From: Lasioglossum baleicum
Lineage: Eukaryota; Arthropoda; Insecta; Hymenoptera; Halictidae
Length of the DNA stretch: 64,000 bases
Assembly (NCBI RefSeq): GCF_051020765.1
Contig: NC_134929.1
Span: 3,002,786-3,066,785 of the forward strand
Direction of reading: 5' to 3'
Shown here one piece after another: positions 10,089-21,263 of this stretch. A model generated the notes under the pieces. That model was given only the letters and a program-made list of their open reading frames with translations. It was not told where the DNA came from and searched no databases. Within the stretch, counting starts at the first letter, position 1. Every line of letters begins with the position of its first letter. The translations under genes and the position numbers were made by a program.

Positions 10089-12816
10089 CTTCCCCTCGAG
10101 GTGCGGACAAGCCCCGCGGTCGCGACGAAGAGCTCCTCAAACCGAGCAGCCCGATGCACCGCTTGAATTTTGGACCGGGCAGTGCCTTCGTCAGGACGTC
10201 GGCCACCATGTCGTCCGTTGAAACATGCGAGACCTCAAATTTCTTATTTTTGAGTGCCTCGCGTATGAAATGATGCGTGACGTCTATATGCTTGGTCCTA
10301 GAATGGAACGTCGGGTTTTGTGCCAGCTTCAGGGCACCCATGTTGTCGTTGAAGATCCTGATTCTAGCCAACTTCTCGAAACCGAGCTCGGCCAACAGGG
10401 ATCCGACGTACATGGCCTGCTTTGCGACCTCGGCCAATCCCATGTATTCGGCCTCGGTTGATGAAAGAGCTACGGTCCTCTGCTTCTTAGAGTCCCAGTA
10501 GACAGCCCGCTCACCTAAAACGAAAGTGTGTCCCGTATAGGAACGTCGATCAATTGTACAGCCGGCCCAATCTGCGTCCACGTAACCCATTAGAGGTTTC
10601 TTGGACGGTCTGAAGTGAAGACCCAAGTTTGTCGTTCCCTTCAGGTAACGCAGTACGCGCTTTGCTGCCATCCAGTGCGGTCGTCCATACTTGTCATTGA
10701 ACTGACTCAGGACGCTGACGGCATGCGCGATGTCCGGTCTTGTTGCCACGGCCAAGTACATCAGCGATCCAATTAGCTCATGGCACGGGAGATCCTGCTC
10801 CTCTTCACTCGGAGCTTCCTCCAGTTCTGTCAATTTGGTGTTGACGTCCAACGGTGTGTTTACCGGCTTCGATTCGCTCATTCCGAAGCGTTCCAGGATT
10901 TCGAGTACATAGCCCTCCTGACGCATGCTTATCTGGTTCGATTCTCGCAGGAATTCTATTCCCAGGCAGTACCTTGGTTCTCCAAGATCTTTAATTTCAA
11001 ATTCTTGGCTCATGTGATGCTTGAATTTCGTTATAAGATCGGTTCTTCGGGAGAACGCTAGGATGTCGTACACGTACACGGCAATGTACAGCGAGTCTCC
11101 CCCTTGCTCGAAACGGTATATGCAAGGATCTGACTCAGAAGGCTTCGCCCCGAATCTCCTCAGCACATCGTCCAGCTTCCTGTGCCAGCTTCTTCCGGCC
11201 TGGCGAAGGCCATACAATGACTTTCTCAACCTGCAGACCTTGTCCCCGGTCTGCAAGTCTTTTAGCATGTTTCTCGCCTTGACCTCAGCATCGCTTCCCC
11301 TGGCTTCTGTATCGCTGATTATCTTGAGTGCCTTGGACAGCGAATGCGGCACTTCCATGAAAATTTCTTCTTCCAGCTCTCCGTTTAGGTAAGCCGTCTC
11401 GATGTCGAATTGCCTCATCTCCATCCCCTCGGTCGCGGCCAGAGCAACTAGTAGGCGAATCGAGCTCAAACGGGCGACTGGTGCGAACGTCTGATTGAAG
11501 TGTATGCCCGGACGCTGGGTGAATCCCCTAGCCACGATTCGTGCCTTTCTTCTCTCGAGCGTGCCATAGGGACTGTACTTGTTTCGGAGTACCATGCGAG
11601 ATCCGATGACCTATCGCTTCTCAGGGCGTTTTACCAATCCCAAGTATTGTTTTTCAGGATGGATTTTACTTCGTTCGCCATTGCGCGGTACCATTCCTCT
11701 GCATCCGGACCTGAGATGGCCTTCCTCATGGGCACCTCTGCCAACGATGCGCATTCGGCGTCCGCGTATTGGGTTTCTTCTCGCCGAACCTGAAACAGTT
11801 TTTGAGGCCTTCCCACTCTTCCGGTCCGCTGTATGGTCGGTCTTCCGGGCCCTCTTCTGGGTGTCGCCCCTATCTCGTTCGCGTGGTTTTCAGCATTGTC
11901 TGCAGAGGCTGGCCGAGCGCCCGAAACGTCGTCTCTATGGGACCCTAGGGGTGCTGATTCGATGTCGATCATCGTGTTGTCGATGTCCAGATCCTCTGCT
12001 CGCGCTTCGTTCGGGTCAGAGGTCTCCTCCGGAGCGAAGTCCTCGAAGCCTGGTCTCGGTGATGCTCTGTGGGTTTCCAGGAATCTGACGTCCCTCGTGA
12101 TTTCGATCTTCCTTTCTTCGGGAAGCCACACTCTGTACCCTTTTGCATTCGACGCGTATCCCAGGAAAATTCCCTTTCTGGCGCGTTGATCTAGCTTCCC
12201 CTTGCCAGGCATTCTGTTGAGACAAAACACATTACACCCGAATTCGCGGAAATGACTTACGTCGGGGGGGGGGGGCTGTTCCATTCCACAGTTCGTGCGG
12301 CGTCCGGCCATCCAAACTCCTGGTCGGACACCGATTCCGAATGTAGTAGAGACGTCGTTGAATTCCATTTGTCTTCAGGAAGTGATCGAACTCGGAGTTT
12401 ATGTACTCTCTTCCATTGTCCGATTGTAGGAATTTTATTTTTCCGTCCTTTTCTGGTTCTCAACTGACGCCTTGAACTCCTTAAATGCTTCGAGAGCGTC
12501 GCTTTTGTTTCTGAGAAAACGTACTTCGCACCATCTGGAATGCTCGTCAATGAAGGTGATATAGTACTTGGCGCGATTATTTGATTCAACTCTCATTGGA
12601 CCGCATAAATCTGAGTGAATTATCTCTAAGGGCTCATACTTGCCTTTCGATTTCACGGGAAAAGCGGCTCTTGTCATTTTTCCTCGTATGCATACCTCGC
12701 AATCCAGCTTGTCCCGGCATTTTCCGAGTTTCAGTCCTCGTATTGCCTGGTCTCGTTCGGCCCTCTTCATATCCTGCACGTTCAGATGGCCCAGGCGACG
12801 ATGCCACGCTTCCAGC
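10084..12816 (-). pseudogene. Copia Pol remnant: integrase, reverse transcriptase, RNase H
   Basis: Three frames on the minus strand together cover Copia pol. 12435-12827 has the GAG-pre-integrase zinc motif (HRRLGHLN, then CEVCIRGK) and the start of the integrase core (HSDLCGPM ... FIDEHSRW). 11631-12368 has the integrase tail (FREFGCNVFCLN, KGIFLGY, ITRDVRF). 10084-11595 has the RVT_2 reverse transcriptase (RKARIVARGF, QFDIETAYLNGE) and RNase H (GYVDADWAG, ALSSTEAEY, RTKHIDVTHHFI). It is inactive on three counts: frameshifts near 12430, near 12270 (next to a run of G) and near 11630; the missing 5' half; and a YVYD sequence at about 11066 where the catalytic YVDD is expected, so one catalytic Asp has been replaced by Tyr. 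Confidence 0.92.
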
Positions 12817-13014
12817 GAGTGAAACATTGTAACATGATACGGGTCGGGTCGGGTATATCCATGTAAAATAACACAATATTTTTTAAGAATTATTATTTTA
12901 TATTAAAACGTTTGTAGCTTATTGCAACGTTGACCGATTGTGACGAAATTTTCAGAATATGTTTAATTGACACAGATCTACAAAACGTATTTTTTAAATT
13001 TTCAATGTAGGCCC

Positions 13015-14793
13015 TGCGACGTTGGCCCTTTTTCGAGCGGTTTTATGGCCGCCGAAAAACGGTCAACCCCGAGATTTTATAGGCTCTGAGACCAGGCCGT
13101 GCGCGGCCGTGCGGACACGGTCCTCTCGGTGCAAAGGCGGAACTCGGTGGAGGCTTGAACGAACAACGCGACGATAGTTCGGGCGCCAGGTATTAGAAAA
13201 TACCACGCGAAACACGATGGTGACCTCGGGCTCGGGGAAGCCGAGTCCGAGAGTCAAGCCTCCACGAAACGCGGTGTAAAATAATGACGCGAACGGCCAG
13301 ATGGTTCGAGCGCAGGAAGTAACGGGGACAGCCCTCACGGCAGGACGGACCTCGCAGGTCAAGAATCAACAATACGAAATTGGCTCTAGATCTTTAATGA
13401 TCACGAAAGTAAAAGATACAGGCGAGCGGCCACGAGGCCGCGAACCGGGAGGCCGCGCTCCTTGTACACTTTAGCGGAAGATGGTCGTTCGCTGAGCGCG
13501 TTAGTCTATCGTGATTTTATCGCGGACGTACGATACTACGGTACAATATTCGATTTCTTCGTCGATACAAGATTCCGCGAGGCGCGGATGAACGGCGCAA
13601 TTTCTAAGACTGTCGCGAGAGTCCGAGACGAAGCGAAATTGCCGACGTGCGATGGATAATCCACGGCCGTACGCGGGCTTCGAGGCGCGTAGACCGCCGC
13701 GGTTCACGCGTAATTCCGCCTACGCTTCTACTATCGTCGACTACCCGAACCGAAGACTATTCGAGACTATTCGATACCGACACAACTCCCGAGGAAGACT
13801 TCCGATTTACGAAATTAAGGGAACCCTTGCCGCGAATGCTCACAGCGTCCTTGAGGAGGACGCGAGCGAAGGCTCGAGGCGCCCGGCGCCTCGGCTCTTA
13901 CGAAATCTCCGAGGACGAGACGAACACGTGTCGTCCTCGCGCGAATAACACGAGCCACCACGATAAACGAATCGAGGAATCACAGAATCGACTTACCGTT
14001 GACGATATTTACGCTAGCCGCTACCGACGGACTTCGTAGGCCTCGCTGAAGGTTGCCCCTCGACCGAAATTCCGAGCTGGATCCGGAAAAGGACGAGATT
14101 CTTTGAGCGCAAACGCGACTATACTCTAGGAGCCTCTGTGCGACAGTGGTTCCTCGATCCGCATCGACGGAACGCATCGATCCTGGTTCCCCCCACTCCG
14201 AGCGTATTGCCGAATTTTCCGATAGGTGCCGTACGCAACGCAACTAGGTTGTCGCAGGATCGCAACTACGAAAAAGTCCTAGGGCCCCAGACTTTACGCG
14301 ACTACTTAATTTACCGCGACCTTTGAATTCCCGCTCGTCCTCGGCAGCCAATTCGACACACCACCCACGCTGAGATCCTAGTTGAGCGGGATGAGACGGC
14401 GGCGGGACTCGGGCATGCTGTTGTTCGCTATAGGATCTCTCCGTCCCACGACGGCGCCTCCGGGTTTGTTCGCCCGTGTGTGATGACTTGTTTCGCTGCT
14501 TCCGGCGCCGGATTCGATCGTTGGCCATCCTTTTATTCGGTATTTGATCCTTCGGCACCTTTTCGGACTCGTACGCTTTCTTTATTGTCGATAATTGCCT
14601 GAAACGTCGTACTCCGTATGCACAACAGATGGCATTAGTACGATGCACGAAATCGGAAGATTTTCCTCTCGGAGTGCTCTTATGGCTTGCGGGTGGCTTT
14701 CGTAACCGAAGAAGGTCGGTCCGGTCCACACGTAATTCGGCTATTTGACCGAGTTCAAACGGCGAAGTGACGTCGCACGCTTGCAACGTCACA
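13015..14793. mobile_element. Candidate 1779-bp solo LTR or long non-autonomous insertion, TSD GCCC
   Basis: It interrupts element A body. Element E has the uninterrupted ...TAGGCCCATATAAAG near 56935, while here GCCC is duplicated (13011-13014 and 14794-14797). The ends are TGCGACGTTG and CAACGTCACA, short inverted TG...CA ends as in LTRs, and 4-bp duplications are common in Gypsy/Metaviridae elements. It is more GC-rich than its surroundings and carries no recognisable protein. A GC-rich 182-codon frame at 14244-14792 on the minus strand begins almost at the element edge but looks non-biological. A solo LTR is my best guess; a non-autonomous DNA element is possible. Confidence 0.65.
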
Positions 14794-14832
14794 GCCCATA
14801 TAAAGATGTTGTAAAATGCAACTTTTAGTAAG

Positions 14833-15230
14833 TAAGTAAATTCGTATTTATTTATTTCAGCCTCGTGGCCCAGAATTTGGACTTGGATTATAATTCATCC
14901 CTCTATTTATCCATTCATCCGTTCCTCCACTCATCCATCCATATCCCATGCCACATCAAATACCTTATTGTCTATGTTGATCTATCCCAATGTCTCCCCG
15001 CTAATCCTGCGTCTCTCTTGATTGTCACTTGTGATTAATTCTTTCCTTTTTTCTCTATACGCCTAACCCATTCTACAATTTCTCCCACTCTTTTCTCCTG
15101 TACTATCTTTTCTATACCTATGTTAACTCTTTCTACCCCTTCACAGTCTTCTGCCAGGTGTTTTAGTTTCCCCAAGTGTCTCTCATTTTTTCTACAATTC
15201 CGATCAGTTGCTATTTTTGAAAAAATTATT
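14833..15230 (-). pseudogene. 3' end of a LINE ORF2 with tail
   Basis: The minus frame at 15035-15235 encodes a conserved LINE tail with RNCRKNERHLGKLKHLAEDC and GEIVEWVRRIEKK, aligning with the C-terminus of the LINE at 47189-50075 (CRLCKEKPETLIHMVREC ... EWMRRVLEKRK). The 3' end GGCCACGAGGCTGAAATAAAT resembles the GGCCGAAAGGC ... AAATAAAT end of that LINE. The same fragment is in element E at about 56975-57390, so the insertion predates the A/E split. Confidence 0.75.
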
Positions 15231-15852
15231 TTCACATCCTGTACTAAACTAATTGTTCTAGCTTCCCAAAAAGTTCAAATCGTATAGTACAATATTAAAA
15301 AAGTTATCATTTTTAGAGCGTCCGAAAATTTTTGCGAGTCACAGTATGTACATATATCGCGCACAGAACTCAATTCTTCTTTCTATTAAATCGCATTTCT
15401 TAGGTCAAACAATTGCGTTTTGTAATGTATAATAACATGTAATAATAAAGTAAAATGTAATAACGTTAAAAATTACTTAATATACACCCGCGGTAAAATA
15501 AATAAGTATAACTTTCCTCCTCACAGCAGAAACGTCGAAAAAATGTTGACAATGATGTCCCACAATAAAAAAATCTGAAGAAAATTGACGACACTGCCTG
15601 CTGTAGTACTTTATCAAGGAACCAAACAGTAGAATAGCATGTTTTCATATTTTTTAGAAATCTGCATTTTTCCGATTTTTGGGGGGTTTTTCATTGTTTA
15701 CGACCACAGTTTGCAACCAAAAAATCTGAAACAATTCTATAAAATGCGTCTTAGTATCCAAAATATGTAACATTTTTTTTAGAATTTTAGAACGTATTTG
15801 AGACCGGAAAATTGCGCTCGACTGTGCAACAGGCCTAACGGTTCTGGAGAAC

Positions 15853-16338
15853 CGATTACACTGTCCAACACCAAATTTGTTTTCACTATACTGTTGGGTC
15901 CTTCTTATAGAGTTTTTTGCGCTGATTCCGAATCTGTCCTTAATTTTTCTCCTATACGCACAGTTTTTGAAAAACATGGCTTTGAAAAAAAACATATTTT
16001 TCAACTTTAAACAAATATTGTGGTTATTATAAAAGATATTGAATTGTTCTTTACAGCAAAAGATTCTGTAGACTTTCCCGAATACAGTGATATCCAATAT
16101 TAATACATTATGATTGTTTAAACATGTTTAAACAATGATTAAAGACGGAGAGACACTACTTTTGCACCAATTTTTGAGGATATTTTTCAATTTATCACAA
16201 AAAATTAGGGTCCAGCGGAAAATCGAACTATACCACGCGATAGAGCAGACTTTTATCTTGAGAAACCACCCTTTCAAGTTTGTAACGTCGACGTTTTTTT
16301 CGACCAAGAAAACAAAATAACTTCGCCCGACATGTGTA
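15853..16338. repeat. One end of a CACTGTCC-type foldback element inside A
   Basis: CACTGTCCAACA preceded by TTA begins sequence that matches the arm of the palindromic element at 35280-37340 up to CTTCGCCCGACATG. The other end is not seen. Element E carries the same partial copy from about 58012. Confidence 0.7.
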
Positions 16339-16850
16339 GGGATTATCCCTAGGGCGAACGCCGCGCTAGGCGACGCGTGCCAAAGTTGGTACGGCTGAGG
16401 AGTGGGGAGCTTTCTGCTCCTCCGCACCGAACGACAACCATCTTGTCTCCAACACTTCTTCTCCAACTGGCGACCTTTGAATACGTTTCGAATACAATTC
16501 TAGTACATGCTGCGGTACTGTCGCACATATACCTTGCACTGCGCAATTCAACATAAAACCTCAACCGCGAGTTTATTTGTACCCGCGGTCTATTCAAATA
16601 AATAGTTTGGTGTGCATTCGTGATCTCGATTCATTTAACCTCCGACCACGTGGAACGATCGTAGTGGACTCGATCACCTGGAGAAGCCCGCGACGGTACA
16701 GCATTACTGTCGCGCATCAGCATCGCACCTTCCTTCGATCGGTGCAAGAAAGTCCACACATGAGTCACCAGTGGCGCGGCGAGGCGGCCTTCGTCGCCGA
16801 TTTTCACTTTTGGCCCACTGCAGTCCGCGGGGGTTGCTCATCACTAGTTT
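16339..16850. other. Unresolved GC-rich block present in A but not in E
   Basis: No homologue elsewhere in the window. It contains a plus-strand AATAAA near 16600 and some LTR-like character, for example TGTAGGGATTATCCC near 16336. No convincing ends or target duplication found, and I recognise no protein. Confidence 0.3.
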
Positions 16851-17310
16851 AAATAAATAAAGTTATATATTTTTCTATTTGTGAATTATATTATTCTAAT
16901 ATTTTATTGTGAAAATAATTGTTTAAATAAATAAAAACAAATAACAAATTTGTATAGATTATAAAAATCTATTTATTTTAACAATAAATTATTGAAATAA
17001 CAATTCAAATAATGAATATGGAAACAAATTATAAAAATTTATTTATTTCAACAATTATTTTAACAATAAATTATTATTGAAATAACAATTCAAATAATTA
17101 ATATAGAAACAAATTATAAAAATTTATTTATTTAAACAATTATTTTAACAATAAATTATTATTCAAATAACAATTCAAATAATTAATATAAAAACAAATT
17201 ATAAAAATTTATTTATTTAAACAATTATTTTAAATTATTGAAATGGTATTTCAAACAATAAATATAGAAACAAATTATAAAAATTTATTTATTTATAAAT
17301 TGTTTAAATA
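16851..17310. repeat. AT-rich minisatellite, about 85-bp unit
   Basis: GAAACAAATTATAAAAATTT recurs at about 17021, 17106, 17191 and 17267 (spacing 85, 85, 76). Units include AACAATTATTTTAACAATAAATT. Degenerate copies extend to both sides. Confidence 0.85.
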
Positions 17311-17589
17311 ATAAATATTAGGTCGAACACAATATAGAATATAGAATGATAGAGAACCGAAATCCGGAACCGAAATCCTGAAACGAAATACATAATATCG
17401 GTTCTCCAAAATCGTAACCGTAACCGATATAAGCCAGAACTGCCAGCCAGTACCGATATTCTCGTAACAGTTATAAGTGTTATAACATAACATCATTTCG
17501 GTTCTTAATAACTATTTCAATCAGAACCGAAAAATAACAGTTTAAACAGTTATTTTCATAACCGTTCCAATCCCTGTCTGTAGCGTAGA
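17311..17589. other. Degenerate sequence rich in ACCGAAA and its complement
   Basis: Repeated CCGAAAT, CGGTTCT and GTAACCG words in both orientations. No gene seen. Absent from element E at the equivalent position. Confidence 0.4.
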
Positions 17590-18177
17590 TTCACCACTAT
17601 TTTAATATACTATACGATTTGAACTTTTTTTGGAAACTAGAGCAATTAGTTTACTGCAGGATGTGAAAAGAAGTTTTTTAAAAAATTACAATTGATCAAA
17701 ATTGTAGAAAAAATACTAAAAGTTGCGTTTTACAACTTTTTAATGTGGGTCTATCTATACTTAAAATTTAAAAAATACGTTTTATAGATTTGTGTCAATT
17801 AAACATATTCTGAAAATTTCATGGTAACCCTAAAGTTATTCTTCTAAATTTTCGTAGAAAAAATTGGTTTTCAATTTGGTTTAATTAATAATAACTGTGC
17901 CTAAAAATATGAAAAAAATTGGAGACAGTATTGATGACAGGAAGTACTTCATCACATTAAATTAATTTCCAAGATGGTCTCTTTTACGCTTCGATATAAA
18001 ATCTGTGTTTCTTCGAAATCTTCCGGCTTTTTTATTTTTTACAACTAGAGTTTGCAACGAAAGCTCGGGAAAAATTAAAATACTTCTATGAATATAATTT
18101 ATATTATTAGAGATTTGTATATTAGTTACATATTTTATGTAAAACAATATAAATTCTATGTCCTAATCCTGGCCAAT

Positions 18178-18274
18178 GATGATGTAGGATCTGATCCAGT
18201 CTAAAGATGATGTAGGATCTGATCTAGGCTAAAGATGATGTAGGATCTGATCTAGGCTAAAGATGATGTAGGGT
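18178..18274 (+). repeat. 28-bp tandem array, split by V2 (left part)
   Basis: Units GATGATGTAGGATCTGATC plus YAGGCTAAA. The array stops at GTAGGGT and resumes at 41319 with GTAGGGT, on the far side of V2. Confidence 0.9.
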
Positions 18275-18309
18275 CACAGACGAGATATAGGAATAGACCT
18301 GACACCTTA

Positions 18310-18610
18310 AGGTGAGCGCATACTAGATGATCGCGGGAAGGCCGCGGATAGTCTCGGGAAGGCCAAAGCCGCCGATGGACGTCCACGCGGGAAGAAATCT
18401 CTAGCGGGCCGACGGCTCCACAGCAGGGAGCAGGGCTCCCTGAAAGAAAGGTCCCTTTCCCTAAAAGAGGTGGGGAGCCCACGGAGACCTTTTTTTCTGC
18501 CACGCACAGCAGGTAGACCTGCTCCCTTGCCGCATGGACGTCCATCGGCGGCTTTGGCCTTCCCGAGACTATCCGCGGCCTTCCCGCGACCATCTAGTAT
18601 GCGCTCACCT
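18310..18610. mobile_element. 301-bp palindromic MITE, TSD TTA
   Basis: TIRs of more than 60 bp begin AGGTGAGCGCATACTAG. TTA flanks both sides (18307-18309, 18611-18613). Element V carries the uninterrupted sequence (CATCTTATGGGAC in reverse near 42340), which supports the insertion point. A 3-bp TTA duplication is typical of PIF/Harbinger; that family assignment is inference. Confidence 0.82.
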
Positions 18611-18613
18611 TTA

Positions 18614-19463
18614 TGGGACATGGTGTCCATAGGAATCTGAAGTACCGACACCTTAAAATGCCACTGATTTTAGCGTCCTCTAAGCTTTAAGAACGGTGAA
18701 TTCGAAAACTAGAACCAATACGAATCGGGTTCGACTGGTAGAACTTCTACAACCAGTGCCGGATTAATCCAGCGCGGGGCCCGTAGCAAATGTAACCAGG
18801 AGGCCCTATGGTTTGCACAATAATATAATAAAACCCAATGAATGACCTTTTTCGTAGCAAAAATATCTGAGAACGATATGTCTACAACGTTGTCAAGTCT
18901 AAAGTACGCAACGTTGTCCGATTATGAGTTTTCAATACATCCGAAAATCATCGGATGAGTGCAATCGCGAAGAGGCTCTCTTCTGCCCGTTCGCCGTAAA
19001 GAGAGCGAATACGCTAATAAGAAAAAGAAATCTCCTTACGTTAATTTCGATCCATTGCAATTTCTGAAAAAAATTTCTTTTCACAACCTATAGTAAACCA
19101 ATTGCTCTAGCTTTCACAAAAAATTTCAAATCGTATAGTACAATATTGAAACAGTTATCGTCTTTTTTAGAGTGTCTTTAAATTTTTGTTCACAAAATTT
19201 TGTATATCGAAATGTAATAAGAAAACTTTAAAAACGAACACATTAGGAAGGCGTAAAAAATAAAATTTTTCAATTTAAGAATCATATTAAATACACGTAA
19301 TGCGAATGGAGTATAAAATTTTTTATTCGTGCTAATAAATGCTCCAAAATTGTGTTTTATCGGTAACATTGGGTGTTGACACTGAATGGTAACGGGGCGT
19401 TAGCACACCGATACCGACGGAAATGGGGCGTTAGCGCACCGATACCGACGGACACCAAAATGC
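18614..19463. other. V2 interior, non-coding
   Basis: No gene seen. Contains a diverged stretch of the mariner-like repeat near 19070-19200 (shared with 15238-15340 and 53270-53390) and two copies of GTTAGCRCACCGATACCGACGG near 19401 and 19430. Confidence 0.5.
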
Positions 19464-19520
19464 ATTGGGTCACCGACGAGATACTGTTAAAGACTGCCAG
19501 CACCGACGAGATACTATTAA

Positions 19521-20108
19521 GGGGGCCGTCTCCTAGCAGATGACGGTCGCGCGTGAACACTCACACACCGCTAGAGTACACTCACACACCGCTAGACCAC
19601 GTATACGTACGCGAGAATTGCTAGGATCAGGGAAATGCGTTCTGATTTCTCGATAATGCAAAGACGGGGGTTTTTATTAGTCAAAATCACTAGATAAAAG
19701 ATCAATCTAGTGCGCTGTTTGCTTCAAAAGTCGTTCTTTTACGTTTCCGAGCAATGATTTTGCAATATTCGGCTGCATGTTGCCCGTCGGAGAGGCTAGT
19801 ACGCCGGCGTGACTGCAGCGCCATCTAACGGGCAACATGCGACGGGCAACATGCAGCCGAATATTGCAAAATCATTGCTCGGAAACGTAAAAGAACGACT
19901 TTTGAAGCAAACAGCGCACTAGATTGATCTTTTATCTAGCGATTTTGACTAATAAAAACCCCCGTCTTTGCATTATCGAGAAATCAGAACGCATTTCCCT
20001 GATCCTAGCATTTCTCGCGTACGTATACGTGGTCTAGCGGTGTGTGAGTGTACTCTAGCGGTGTGTGAGTGTTCACGCGCGACCGTCATCTGCTAGGAGA
20101 CGGCCCCC
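19521..20108. mobile_element. 588-bp near-perfect palindromic element, TSD TTAA
   Basis: Arms of 269 bp (19521-19789 and 19840-20108) differ at only a few positions and enclose a 50-bp spacer. The ends are GGGGGCCGTCTCC. TTAA flanks both sides (19517-19520, 20109-20112), as for piggyBac and Kolobok transposases. The arms contain two copies of ACTCACACACCGCTAGA, possible binding sites. It is related at a distance to the palindrome near 51960-52330 and the block at 23370-23610. Confidence 0.92.
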
Positions 20109-20141
20109 TTAAAGACTGCCAGCCCCTGTGTTATTCCGCGG

Positions 20142-20888
20142 CAGTGCTGCCAGATGGTTGTAAGATTGCAACCAGGTACTCTCCTCCTTTTCCCCTTCCA
20201 CTATCCTATTCCATCGCTTTAGGATTGAGTGGGGCAAATGGGAGACACGTTGCGCGTGCGCGATGGGGACGCAACGATGACAGATGAGATGACATGACAT
20301 TTCGCAGGTTTTAGGTTATTGCCGCGTGTCGTATCGTACTCGTGTACATATACGTACTTAATGAAATAAATCATATGGTTCGTTCTAAATAGACATTCTT
20401 TATTATAAATAAAATTAATTGTAACATGTGAGAGTTTCAGTCGTGAAGCGAAGTATGAATGCTTTCTTTTATATGTACAATTGAAAAAATTTTGGAATCT
20501 GTATGTATGTAGTACTGAGTTACATTCCAGTAAAATCAATAAATCATAATATATTTTAACACTGTTAACCCTCATACGCTTCTCAAAAATAGTTGCATAA
20601 AAGAGACTGGGATAATAAATTCACTCATTTTTCTTCTACACGATAAATTGACAAATTATGTTTTATTTGTAACGTTATATTTTAAAGAAATACAATAATT
20701 ACATAGTATGTGAAATAAGTAAATGGGTGAATTTTACGCGTATTGTTGCGTCTCCATCGCGCACGCGCAACGTCTCCCATTTGCCTCACTCAATCCCTGT
20801 CGCACACGCGCAACGTGTCACATATTACTCTGGTCATCAGAGAGGGGGTACCTCATATCGGCGTGATTCCCCTCATCTGGCAGCACTG
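20142..20888. mobile_element. 747-bp hAT-type MITE, TSD TTCCGCGG
   Basis: TIRs CAGTGCTGCCAGATG and CATCTGGCAGCACTG. The 8-bp duplication TTCCGCGG lies at 20134-20141 and 20889-20896. The uninterrupted site is seen in T (near 61755) and in X and Z. Subterminal inverted blocks around 20222-20280 and 20745-20810 share GCGCACGCGCAACG. The interior is AT-rich without a transposase. Confidence 0.93.
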
Positions 20889-21263
20889 TTCCGCGGGACC
20901 AGTAAGTGGGCGCGAGTGGGCGCGGGGATAACGTGAAAGTTACAGTGATCTGATATACCACATCGCTAAAAGTTCTAAATAGTGCCAAAATGGTGCCAAA
21001 ACATCGTCTGAAATATGGCGGAGAATGTAACATTTAATAATAATCGATATGGTTTCGTGATAATTCGCATTCTCACCGATGCATCGCGACGAGAATCTCC
21101 TCAGTGGTCTTCTTTACCGACAAAATGCTGTCGTTGGCCTTCTGTTTCTCTGGATGGAGCCAGAATATATCCTAGAGGGCGTAAGAAATACCGAAAAATT
21201 CGAGTCCCGCCAACTCCCATAAGGCTGGCAGTCTTTAATAGTATCTCGTCGGTGCTGCCAGCC

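Larger units (their letters stand above)
9839..12816 (-). mobile_element. Decayed Ty1/Copia element, 5' part deleted
   Basis: The 3' LTR (9839-10088), a short purine tract (GAGGGGAAG on the minus strand, 10089-10097) and pol sequence back to the integrase N-terminal region are present. The 5' LTR, gag and protease are gone. At 12816 the sequence switches directly to element A body at GAGTGAAACATTG, the position equivalent to about 56733 in element E. The roughly 900 bp of E between 55829 and 56733 is missing from A, so one deletion removed both the 5' half of the Copia and adjoining host-element sequence. Confidence 0.88.
19501..21254 (-). mobile_element. Element Y: 407-bp TIR MITE enlarged to 1754 bp, TSD CTGCCAG
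   Basis: Flanked by CTGCCAG (19494-19500, 21255-21261), which is part of the left TIR of B. The ends are CACCGACGAGATACTATTAA and TATCTCGTCGGTG. It holds the TTAA element (19521-20108) and the hAT MITE (20142-20888). Removing both with one copy of each duplication leaves exactly 407 bp, the length of clean copy T (61398-61804), to which it is inverted. Confidence 0.93.

Noticed and set aside
13900..14000. Host exon in the GC-rich block
   Set aside because: The frames are short, no splice signals are consistent, and the whole block is bounded by a target duplication.
14244..14792. 182-residue minus-strand protein
   Set aside because: It lies entirely in the GC-rich LTR-like insertion, starts at its edge, has an Arg-rich composition typical of random GC-rich frames, and no motif.
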